From positions 1 through 64,000 of the forward strand of contig WNNJ02000087.1 of NCBI GenBank assembly GCA_012934845.2: a stretch of 64,000 nt of DNA. Direction: 5' to 3'. The translations under genes were made by a program, and so were the position numbers. Numbering within the stretch: the first letter of the stretch is position 1; each line of letters opens with the position of its first letter. This document shows positions 12,030-23,000 of this stretch, one piece after another. The notes beneath the pieces are model-generated. The model saw only the letters and a program-made list of their open reading frames with translations, was not told where the DNA came from and did not search any database. Source of the DNA: Pomphorhynchus laevis. Lineage: Eukaryota; Acanthocephala; Palaeacanthocephala; Echinorhynchida; Pomphorhynchidae.

Positions 12030-13020
12030 TTGATTGTTCACTCATATGACATGTATCATATGACATGTCATATGATATGTCTCATATGACATGTTATTAT
12101 TGACCTGTGGACTTTGTTTTCCAGGTTAGAAAACAAAGTAACTATAACCTGTCAGAAATACTAACATATTGTTTGCATATTTAGAAATAAATTCAATCTT
12201 TTTATAACAATTATATAACAAAAAAGTTTACTAACATTTATAGTTTACCATATTCGTTTATATAGCTAATAACAAGATGCCAATTAGTAAATTGTCAATG
12301 ATATTATTTTCAATATCAGCGATGATAGTTGGATCGAAGAATTGGGGTCGAAACCTAACAACATAACAGTTCTACCTGATGACCACTAATACTTATTCCG
12401 ATACATCGTATATTATTTATTAGTCAATTCATAAAGACTTTTATTTCAAATTTCAATTTTAAATTTATATTGATATAAAATTAAATTGTATAAAATCTTA
12501 TATAATTATTTATTATTTATCTTTATTTATGAGACAACTTTGCAATGTTTCATGACTCAGGAATCCATGAATTACTCAAACTGTAACGAAATAATTGTAT
12601 TAAGCCACTCCATAGCACTTCGGCTGAAAAAAGAACTTGGAAAGGTGAAACACCGTCGGCCCCAACCGACCCAAAAGAATCAAATTTTAAAATTTGCAGT
12701 TTCACCTTGTGACTTCTAATCCTCATTCTTATACATCGTATCTTATTTATTAGTCAATTCATAAAAATTAACTTTTATTTTAAATTTCAAGTACAAGATC
12801 ATTTGATTTTTGACAGAATCTTAATGGACTTATAAAGTCAATTAAGATCCTTACAAAAATTTCAATTATAAATTCTGTTTTTATAAATATAAAATATATA
12901 AAATCATATATAAACTTTTAATGAAATAAAAATTATTGATCTGTGGACTTTGTTTTCCAGGTCAGAAAACAAAGTAACTATAACCTGTCAGAAATACTAA
13001 AACAATGTATTATTGATACG
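12030..13020. repeat. Repeat block bracketed by two 60-nt hairpin repeats
   Basis: Two near-identical 60-nt units at about 12112-12172 and 12945-13005 each contain ACTTTGTTTTC ... GAAAACAAAGT, an 11-bp perfect inverted repeat. Between them lie one copy of the dispersed repeat DR-1 (about 12297-12450) and a 230-bp unit (about 12530-12765) that recurs inverted at 22.70-22.96 kb. Short TCATATGACATGT direct and inverted repeats cover 12044-12095. No coding potential seen. Confidence 0.55.
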
Positions 13021-13147
13021 ACATTATTATTTACCGGTAATTTTCCAGCAAGTTTGATGAATTCATTCTATTTTTTATAATGGAGAATTATAAAGGTAAT
13101 TTCGAAGGTACGGAGGACGTTGTCCGTACCTTTGAAAAAATAGACGA

Positions 13148-13720
13148 ATGTTAAGCTTGCAAGGTAAGGCATTTTCTGCGCAGAAACAACAAACAAAGAA
13201 AATAAGAGTACCAAGAACGTTTGAAGGTTCTTCAAGTGTGATCTGTGACAGAACTGTTGTCAGGAGCCACCGTTTTATACGTAGTAATAAACGGAAGAAT
13301 GTAGAACAGTGTTGCAACGAAGAATTACAAACGATAAAGCCATGTTACGTCCTGCTCGAATATTATACCGTGATATTCTGTGAGTTCCGTGAATCAGGAT
13401 CTCCGTTTTCGGAAACATTCGTGCCAGCAAAATCGGACACATCTGCAAACGTGAACGAAACAACAAACACTTTGGACACGTTTACAAACTTGTACGAAAC
13501 CACAGACACCTCGGACACTTTTACAAACGCAAACGAAGCGAAAGTTTTTTTGGACATAGAATGTGAAACCCGTGTAATCGGGTTTTGGCGAAACCGCATG
13601 ATTATGCTCGGGTTCGGGATTGAGGACGATGCGGATGAACTTCTGGACAGAAAAGGCGACACCGCGGCCGTCCCAACAGACGGGAGCGACGCTACGCGCA
13701 TGGAAGACGTTGACTACTAA
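13148..13720 (+). CDS. Unrecognised 190-aa ORF, GC-richer than its surroundings
   Basis: An open frame from ATG 13148 to TAA, lying in sequence visibly richer in G and C than the AT-rich flanks. The N-terminal half is basic (AQKQQTKKIRVPRTFEG; SHRFIRSNKRKN). The middle has three imperfect 13-residue repeats (NVNETTNTLDTFT, NLYETTDTSDTFT, NANEAK...), and the C-terminus is acidic and polar (IEDDADELLD ... MEDVDY). I recognise no domain. A short coding-looking frame at 13080-13154 (MENYKGNFEGTEDVVRT) lies just upstream in another frame, so the gene may start earlier with a splice or shift. It could be a host gene, part of an unknown transposon, or a relic; being surrounded by repeats makes me cautious. 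Confidence 0.4.
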   Translation: MLSLQGKAFSAQKQQTKKIRVPRTFEGSSSVICDRTVVRSHRFIRSNKRKNVEQCCNEELQTIKPCYVLLEYYTVIFCEFRESGSPFSETFVPAKSDTSANVNETTNTLDTFTNLYETTDTSDTFTNANEAKVFLDIECETRVIGFWRNRMIMLGFGIEDDADELLDRKGDTAAVPTDGSDATRMEDVDY

Positions 13721-13992
13721 ATTAAGTGTTAATTTTTGTACTTTAAATTTATAAAATATTATAAAATTTTTAAAAATTTTATAAAATTTTTAAATTAAAT
13801 TATTTATAAATTAAAAATGATGTGTAAAATATATGCTTGTATTATTATGTAAAAAAATAATGGAGAATTATTAATCAACAAAATATTACAAAATATGAAT
13901 TTTACAAAAAATAGTGAAATATATAAATCAACAAAAAATATTCCTAAAAATTAATTTAAACAATTAAGCGAAACAATTTTAATTAATTTTAA

Positions 13993-14330
13993 GGATAATA
14001 AATAGTATGCTTTGTATTAGAATAAAATACCAGATAAGTAAGTGTTTGAACCCTCTGCTATGTTGTGTCGAGTAATAGGGTCCGAAACCTGATAGCATAA
14101 CAGTTCCTCCTCATGACCTCTAATTCTGATACAACGTCTCTTATTTATTAGTCAATTCATAATAATGACTTTTGTTTTAAATTTCATTTTTTTAACTTGA
14201 TTTAAATAATAGAAAATCTAAAAACAACTATTAATTTTATTATTTAATTATTAAATTTTGATTTAGCATTATTATTGTGTTTTGTTTATTTTATAAATAT
14301 ATTAAATACGTAGACTCAGTTAGCTGATTT
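13993..14330 (+). repeat. Dispersed repeat DR-1, copy with both ends
   Basis: One of at least nine copies in the window of a ~340-375 bp AT-rich element with a conserved core. The core is an inverted arm pair CTGCTATG / CATAACAG around TCGAG...CCGAAACC (here about 14055-14103), followed by CTCTAATTCTGATAC and TTATTTATTAGTCAATTC. The left end is GGATAATAAATAGTATGC and the right end ACGTAGACTCAGTTAGCTG, both matched by the 28.4-kb copy. No ORF; best described as a non-autonomous, MITE- or SINE-like repeat. Confidence 0.6.
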
Positions 14331-14465
14331 GGTTTCTTAGACGACACTCGCCCCACCTTTCTATCACTGCGTTCCCGTAATTTCCTCTTACTTAACGTTC
14401 CAAATTACTCTAACAACTACGGTCTTTAATCCTTCCTCGTTACCGCCCTACTCGACGTCCGCCGC
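14331..14465 (+). mobile_element. Short L2-like fragment
   Basis: TTCTTAGACGACACTCGCC through to the sequence encoding the RT C-terminal end of the family (matching about 44410-44560). It abuts the right end of the DR-1 copy exactly, so one probably inserted at the other's edge. Confidence 0.65.
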
Positions 14466-14549
14466 GTGGACGTCCTAATATAATAGTATAATTACATTAT
14501 ATTATTTTATACTCATATTAGTATATGAGTATTATATGATATGTTTATT

Positions 14550-14875
14550 GTAGAGTATAAGATACACTAAATAATCAAATTTCATCAGAGGAAAAACGTA
14601 ATTAGCATGGCCCCGCTGTTATGTTGGGTCGAGGAGTAGAGGCCAAAACCTGATAGCATAGCAGTTTTACCTGATGACATCCAATCCTTATTCTAATACA
14701 TCGTCTGTTATTTAGTCATTTCATAAAAATTGACTTTTATTTTTTTAAATTTCAATTGTAAATAGTATAAAATAAATTGTATAAAATCTTATATAATTAT
14801 TTATTATTTACTTTTATTCTAAACTTATATATAGTATAAAATACAAATACTCAGTTATCTGATTCATTCATTTTT
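14550..14875 (+). repeat. Dispersed repeat DR-1, second complete copy
   Basis: Core hairpin at 14615-14664 (CTGTTATG ... CATAGCAG), then GATGACATCCAATCCTTATT and the conserved AT-rich right half with TTATATAATTATTTATTATT. It ends with a diverged form of the right end, ATACTCAGTTATCTGATTC. Confidence 0.6.
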
Positions 14876-15009
14876 ATAATTAATTTCATTATACAAATAA
14901 ATTTGTGTTACATCGGAAAATATTTCAACAATTTCGATACAAATATACTTAACTATTATAGATGTAATGGTTATAAATTGTAATAATTGTAATGATTATA
15001 GATGTCTCT

Positions 15010-15240
15010 ATAGATTATCATACCTAAGAATGGGTTGAGGAATATGGGTCGAAACTTGATAGCATAGCTGTTCATCCTGATGAACACTAATCCTTATTCT
15101 GATACATCGTCTGTAATTTATTAGTCAATTCATAAAATCAACAAAATATTAAAAAATATAAATTTTACAAATTTAGATTTTCTAAGTAATTTACTATCTA
15201 AGATTATAAAATTGAAATACATGGACTCAGTTATCTTGAT
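15010..15240 (+). repeat. Dispersed repeat DR-1, diverged copy
   Basis: Core from about 15023 (CTAAGAATGGGTTGAGG), CATAGCTGTTCATCCTGATG, then CTTATTCTGATACATCGTC and the diverged right end ATGGACTCAGTTATC at about 15222. A further very degraded core lies at about 15700-15790. Confidence 0.5.
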
Positions 15241-15245
15241 ATAAA

Positions 15246-15706
15246 TAAGTAACTCAAAGAAAAATATCAAACGTTTAATATTAATGTAGATAATCGACAT
15301 AAATACGTTTGTCTGCATTTACATCAAAGTCTCTCACATTCAAGGCAATCAATAACGTATTTTCCTTACGAATTGTCTTGAAATTAAAATTAAATGTAAA
15401 ACAAACTTAAAGGAAATAGTCAAAATATACAAAAAAAATGATAATCAACTAATTTTGATTAAATAAAAAATTAATAAAAGTAAATAGTATAGATAAAATG
15501 TCTGTTGCTTATAATGAATGTTGACGCCTCTCGTATAGACAACTTGCAAATATGTAACTCAAAGGAAAATATCAAAAGTTTAAAATTGATGTAGATAATC
15601 GGCATAAATACGTTTGTCTGCATTTACATCAAAGTTCCTCTCACATTCAAGGATGCCCATAGCAATCACAAAACGTATTTTTCTTACGAATTGTCTTGAA
15701 TTCTTG
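15246..15706. repeat. Two ~140-bp direct repeats
   Basis: Sequences at about 15246-15382 and 15556-15706 share GTAACTCAAAG, ATCGNCATAAATACGTTTGT, CTGCATTTACATCAAAGT, CTCTCACATTCAAGG and ACGAATTGTCTTGAA with small differences. They are about 310 bp apart and unlike anything else I recognise. The function is unknown; they look like tandem or dispersed repeat copies. Confidence 0.6.
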
Positions 15707-16794
15707 GGTTGAAGAATATGGAGTTGAAACTAGGTAACATTACAAATATTCCTGATAAACCTTCATTCTGTATTTTAATACATTTGGTACATAAATGGCT
15801 CGTAAACATATAGGGTTATAAAAACTATATATTTAAGATTAATATATTTACACTTTTTCATTTCTGCTTGTTTTTAATTGATTGGAACAGCAGCAAACAG
15901 AAAGATTATTTAATTTTAAACGAATTTTCAAACACAGAACTGTGTTTTTCTTCTGGTTTAACTATTTATTAAATCGTTAAATTTGAAATAAATCGTTAAT
16001 TAATAGCGATTAATTAACGATTTAATTTTTTTCTGGTTTAACGATTAATATATATCTCGATTCATTTATTATATCGATATCATTCGTTTAACGATCCATT
16101 TAATCGCTCAAAAAATGTATAATTTTCCGAATTATAAAAATAAATAATTTCAAATTTCAAATTTAAAAATATATCAAACTTATCATTTTTAATTGCTATT
16201 GATAATCAAAAACAATAATATTTAGTCACAAATTAATGTCAGCGAGATACTGCGATTACGCAATGCAAAATGTTGTATTCTGATTTTAGAAAATTTAGAA
16301 CTGAAAACGTTTGCCGTCAAATTTTTTTTTACTTAAATTATTTATTTCGGTAACAGCTGTGTACCTTTACAACTTTAAAATGTTTAGACGACGTAAAAAG
16401 ATTATTAATCTTTAGATGACAAAAAAGATTATTAACAAAAACGATTATTTAAACTAATCTTTTAAACGTCGAATATACAACATGTTACTGGAATTGAATC
16501 GAATCGAAGCTATTTATTATTTTTAATTCGAGCAGAGCAGTAGAACTCACAATGCTGGACAAATGAAATTATGGAGAAATATTAAATGTCAAATAAAAAT
16601 CTTTAATTTTATAATATTTTACGAATTATTATTACAAAATTTTCGAAATTATAGCGTAAGATACAGGAAATGTTATTCAAAATTTGTAATGTTGCTCTAA
16701 ATTAATCAGCAAACGATTTAAAGTTTTAAGAGAGCAGAAGGAATATTACCCACAGCAAAAAAGTTTACAATTGAACCTTTATATGTCAATACAT

Positions 16795-17032
16795 TTAATG
16801 TACACGTCGTCGGCTACGACGTGGTGTCAAACTCGACGAATGTGACGAAGAGCGAACCGATGATTCGGAAGAGCGCCTTCTGTGTGCATGCCTTCGTCTA
16901 GCGTCAGGGCTTCTAGAATTTCTCCTTCTGTGCGAATTGTGCGGAGAATGTCTCGATGGACGTGGAAGCGGCGAGTGACGACGACTTCTTGTTGAATTGC
17001 GAACTCTTGAAGACCCACGATGACTTCGAGAT
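16795..17032 (-). CDS. Cyclophilin gene last coding exon 15: RS tail and stop
   Basis: After the acceptor ATGTTTAG|A it encodes 79 residues of dense Arg/Ser ([52 protein letters not shown]) and ends with TAA at 16795-16797. Downstream on the minus strand the sequence turns AT-rich; no unambiguous AATAAA signal was seen in the first 200 bp. Confidence 0.85.
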
Positions 17033-20000
17033 CTAAACATTAATCGTTTATAAAAAGATTTTTTACACGCACAGATATATACATTTGTAGACAAAAAACT
17101 AATATAATAACTAAATATTAAAGTAATTATATTAATAATATTAATAATAATATTATATAATAATATTAATTAATAATAATATTAATATATTATTAATTAT
17201 ATAATTATATAATTAATAATTATTAATTATTTGGGCCTCTATTACTAAACAGCTCCATCAGTGATAAATCTGAAGTATGAGGTAATGGGTAATTATTCGA
17301 GATAAATAGAAAACATTTTATTATTTGTGCAGTTTATCATTTAGGATAACGGAATGTGTTAATCATTCATTATGGAAAGATTATGGAATTACTTAATTTT
17401 GAAAGATTAATAGCATTAGAATTATTAATAAAAACGTTATTACTTACGATAATTAAATAATTATTGGTTAATTGAATTGGAAATAAATAAAATAAAATTA
17501 TTTACAAATAAATTTTATATTACAAATTAAAATATAAGCAAAATATAAACACCAAATATTAAAACAGTTGACATATTTGAAATTAACTAGGCAAAATATT
17601 CTGAAATATTTTTATAAAAATGTTGCATATTTTAAAAATAGTCAATGTATATTAACATACAATTATTTAATTTTATAAATTTAAATTAAAACAGAACGCA
17701 TTTTTTCATATTTATTTTGCATTTATCAAAAAAATGTAAAAAAATCAATTATAAATTATCAAACACCAACAATATAATTTATTAATTTTATACATTTTTA
17801 TTTCAAATAAAATATATTTTAATCTGAACATATTTAAAAGTAAGGAGCTTTTAATCTACGCTATAAGAAACTTAAACAGAATAAGTTACGCAGTAAGATT
17901 GATATTTATAATTCTGGCAACAAAACGAAACTGACAGGGATTTAATTAATCAGCTACATAAATGGAAATATTCAAAGTAAAACATTAATATAAAATGAAA
18001 TTGATATAAACCAATAAATTCCATTTATTGAAATTCCGTTTATTGGAACTGAAAAATAAAAAACTTACCTCCGTTCTACACGCGAATGTCTGTAAGGAGA
18101 TGATCTATGAGGTGAATGGCGTTCGGAAGAATCTCTCCTGTATATTCTACGGTTTGCGGAACGTGACCTCGTAAAACGACGACAACCTCTACTTTCATGC
18201 CTTCTTCTATAACTTCTAGACCGTCTACCACGACGAACGGGGGTAGAGCTTCGTCTTCGTCGCCTAATTTCCTGTTTGGTTGGAGTAGATGATTCAGAAG
18301 GACTGCTGTCCAGTATGGACTGAGTTGAGGATTTCGAAGATGCACGAGATGAAGAACTCGCACGAGAACTACATGAACTTGATGAAGATGAAGAGCTACT
18401 GCTACTGGCATTGACTATTTTTCGTTTCCGCTGTTCATTATCCTGAACAGCAAGGAGCTTCTGATGAACACCGACCTTTGAAGGAGAAACACGTTTCTTT
18501 ACCGCAGAATGATTAGCCTTTGAAGAAGGTTGTCCAGAAGAATGATTTGAGGGTTGTGTTGAAGTAGTGTGAACTGCTGCTGGAATCTTACGCTTTTCAT
18601 TGGGCTAGAAAATAGATTTTCCATTAAAGATATTTTCATCAAAGATTAAATATAATTAAATATGCATTAAAAATCATATAGTCGAATAATTTTTAATTTG
18701 GAAATAATATTCAAATTATAATTTAATAATATTAATTTATAATTTTCAATTATTACAAAATATTCATTATTTTATTATGTAAATTATTATATCATTCGTG
18801 CGTTGTACAATTTGTTACAAGCACGAATGGGAATTAACAAGCAAGAATTACTAATATATTTTTAATTAAAAAAAAGTTTAATTATATTAATTATTAAAAA
18901 TTATTAAATTCTAACAGGAAATTTTAGATCCTGTATTTTTTGGCAACATTAAAACATCCCATTAAAAATTTATGAGGATAAATAACGATAATGGTAGACA
19001 TGGTAGATACGAGTAATTTATTATAAAAATTAAATAATTAGAGCATTCGACGATAGCGTCTAATATTTCTTTTGGGCGATAGCGCCAAGAACGCGATCAC
19101 ATAAAGCTTAATTTTTACAGTAAATTACTCGTGTCTATAATGTCCATCAAACTTGGAAATTTGACCCGAAAGCAAATCTTGATTAGATAAATAAATCGAT
19201 AATTAAACAAATTGAAAAATGTAATATAATATAAACAAATGTAATATAATATAATATAAACAAATGTAATATAATATAATATAAACAAATGTAATATAAT
19301 ATAATATAAACAAATGTAATATAATATAATATAAACAAATGTAATATAAACAAATATAATTGCTATCAAAAAAAGTCTTAATTAATTGCTAATTAATTTT
19401 ATTAATTTATATGCAAAATTTTATATTATCTCACATAATATAAATTGTAAAAGCATTTTAAATGTCGTATAATATTTTATTATTTGCTAGGATAAGGATT
19501 CACATTGTTTTATGAATCAAACATTTTCAAATTTTGAAATTTTAGAATGCAAACAGCATGTTATCAATTCACAGTTGGGAGAAAATACACGAAATCCCAA
19601 AATTGTAAAAAAACGAATTTTTTAAATAATTTTTTAAAAAAATTTAAAAAATCTTTATTAATATTTATAAAAACAATCAATAAGTAACACGTGTTATTTT
19701 AAATATATTACCTCTGCCGGATAAGTAATCTCGAAACGACAACAGTTACTAGTCACACCAAGACTAGCCAACGTCGGTCTATCTGCGGCTCTGCTCGTCA
19801 GCTCAACTTTATCATTTTGAGATCTGATCCAATGAACAAAAAATCGACCAGTATCTGGATTAAGTTTCTCGTATATAGATCTAAGAAATGTACGAACGTC
19901 ATCAGTTGATGCTATTTCTAAATTGAAACTCTGTACACTTCTATTGTCTTTTAATTCAACGATCGAACACTTTATCATTTTACTGGATTGGCTAAATAAA

Positions 20001-23000
20001 AAATTAAAATAAATTAAAAAATAATTAAAACGAATTCTGGCAAAAACTAAAGTTTGTTTCTTGTAGCATCCTAATGCACACGCGATAAATTGCAGCTTTT
20101 ATTAATCTTTATCCTTACAACATTTAGTACTCTACAATACTAAATAAGCTGTTAGCTATTTCAGTGATCTCGGCGTTATATACTCAAGTATTTTGAACAA
20201 ATAAAAAAGAATATTTAAAATAAATAAATCCTTTTTTACTATAAAAAATAAACAAGTTATTTATAAGAAAAACATCAAATATAGATTTAAATAAAAATAA
20301 ATAAATTTATTTAATAAAAATATATAAATATTTAGATGTTAAGGAATTTGTCTTTTTATTAAAACGCAAAGATTTACCTTGATTTTACCGATGACTCAGA
20401 TTCCGTAGAACTGGCACTTGATTCCCGAGATCGAGACAGTTTTGGCTTGTCTGATTTAGCTTTCATGTCAAATTTTCGCTTATTAGGCTTTGAGTAATTT
20501 CCTGAACGATCAGAATCGGAAGTGAACGAGGACTTACTAGATTCATCTGACACTGAACTCTCAGAATCACTAAGACTGCTTTTTGAACAATGGCTCGATT
20601 CACGGCTCGCTAAATTGCGACGGTTTGATTTTTTATCAGTTATCGTCGGTTGCTTGTCTGGTATTTTACTGCGTCTCTTCGTGTTCACATCATCGTCTTC
20701 TTTAATTTTGCTTTTAACTAGCAAAGTTTCTTTTACTGAAACGTCACTACGTTTTCTTAATGAATCTGACGACCTGTGTTTTCGTTCATGTGTCATTTTA
20801 TTGCAATCGGGTGATTTTCTATCGACAGGTGAATTATATCGATCTTTGTTTTCGTTAGCTTTACGATTTCTGTGACTATCAGTGTAATCTATTTGCTTGT
20901 GATTGTTTCCTGAAAGATCGCTGCTCTGCTCAGTTAGTTTCCTAAGATGCTCATTAGAAATTTCAATAGAATCTGACGCTGTTCTCGAAATTTGACCAAC
21001 TGAAAATCTATTTCTTGTTGACGATTCAACATTGAAGTTCCTTTTAGGTGATCGAGCAGTTGGCGATGATCCATGATTTTTCTTTGAAGAGCAATCTGGT
21101 GTGCGATTTCGTCTAGGAGACCGTACTGAACTGTGATTCATTTTTGGAGATTGGTCAATCGAGCGATCTCTCATTGAGGAAGATTGATGATGAGGATCAT
21201 AGCTGACGGATTCATCATTGATGCGTCGTCTACCGTGTGGAGATTTATTGGTATCGTATCTCGCTGTTTCAGCTTGCTTATCGTCGATATCACTGGCTGC
21301 GTGATCATGTTTAGTTGAAGCAACTGACCTACAAACAAATTTTAAATTGCAGTATACACTGAAAATAAAATTCGTTGTTAACTAGTAACTAAAAAGTCAA
21401 ATATTTTATCAAACAGAATGCTTTATTAACAGCGAAAAATTAATGGATGCCTTACGTCTATTCAGTATATCGTCTAATAGAGACAACTGAATTACGACAT
21501 GTCGACCTGATATTTCTTTTATCACCTAACGGCACAGCTACTACTAAGCATCTCTGTTAACAATTCTTAAAAGCAAATTCCCCGAAAACAGATAATACAA
21601 ACAAATAAGATAAAAAGCTTGAAATAAAGATCCTATAACTTTTTTAAAGATACATGTGAGTATTTATACAAACTTTATTTTTCAAAATATTTATAATCTA
21701 ACTTACCGAACGAACATTTATAAAAGAACATTTATTGAAATAAACAATAAATATGTGTTGATTAACAATTTATAAATAAATATTAATTAATTCATTAATT
21801 AATATCATTTTATTAATAAATTTAATAAATTAAAGACACTTTGATAAAACTCAAAAGACTAAAGACCTATTTTATATAAAAAACTGTTTATTTTATTTAC
21901 AAGATATTATACTAAAATAAAAATTAAAAACTTGAACAAACAAACATTTAATTTTATAAAATTGAATTTTTGTAATGAAATTCAATGTATATAACGGTGT
22001 ATATTCTATGGGTATATTCTGTGAATATAATGACATTTAAATTTAATGATTTGTAGACAATATATACAGAGTATTGTATTAACGTCTATATTTTTATAAA
22101 CGTGATAGTTTAAAATGCATCAGTTTAGACAGTCGTTTAGAAATGCAAATCTAAACTTGCGCTAATATCAATTTTCAGATTGACCAATCTGATTACAATT
22201 AACAGGATTGCGAAAACACGTCTTTATATAATGAAAGTTGATATAATTATATATCATTGAGTATTTAGAGTTATATTCTAGTCTTTAAAAAAGACTAGAA
22301 TATTTCGACTATAAAATTATGACGTAGAGAGTACCTTCAAGTTTATAGTAATACCGTCAAGTTTTCTGAGTCGTAAAATCAATGAAATAGGAAAATAAAA
22401 TTCAACTTTTAAAATTTCAAAAAATTAAATTGATAATGAACTAATTATATTATTTGGTTTACTTGCATGATCAGTAAACCAATGAACTTAAAAATGTGCA
22501 AGTACAAAAAACTTATAAAATACAACTACAATTATTGACAACGAACTATTGTCTACGTATTTTAAAAATCAAAATATAAAATATAATTTTATATTATATT
22601 TTATTAAATGATTCTATAAGATTTTATACAATTTGTGTTTATATAACGATATAATTTATAATTTAAACTTTTGTTCTTGAAATTTAAAATGAAAGTTAAT
22701 TTTTATGAATAATAAAAATAAACGTATCTTATTTATACTAATAAATAAGATACGATGTATAAGAATAAGGATTAGAAGTCACAAGGTGAAACTGCAAATT
22801 TTAAAATTTGATTCTTTTGGGTCGGTTGAGTCCGACTGTTTTTTTCACCTTTCCAAGTTCGTATTTCAGCTGAAGTGCTATGAAATGGCTTAATACAATT
22901 ATTTCGTTACAGTTTGAGTAATTCATGGATTCCTGAGTCATGAAAAATTGCACTGTTGTCTCTAAAGCTAAATGGCTTCCCGCTCAAGCGGAACCTATTA

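Noticed and set aside
18076-18411. Minus-strand 111-codon frame rich in Val, His and Leu
   Set aside because: Wrong-frame translation of exon 14; the RS frame is the one in phase with the neighbouring exons.
19215-19355. CRISPR-like array
   Set aside because: Units are contiguous with no spacers, and the genome is eukaryotic; it is a minisatellite.
19115-19369. Minus-strand open frame rich in Tyr, Ile and Leu that looks like a membrane protein
   Set aside because: It is the translation of the 25-bp minisatellite and has no other support.
19694-19978. Separate small nested gene starting at the ATG at 19978
   Set aside because: The exon is flanked by good splice sites and its phases exactly fill the gap between cyclophilin exons 12 and 14, so an internal exon is the simpler reading.
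22705-22893. Plus-strand 62-codon open frame
   Set aside because: Falls entirely in a dispersed repeat that recurs inverted at 12.5-12.8 kb.
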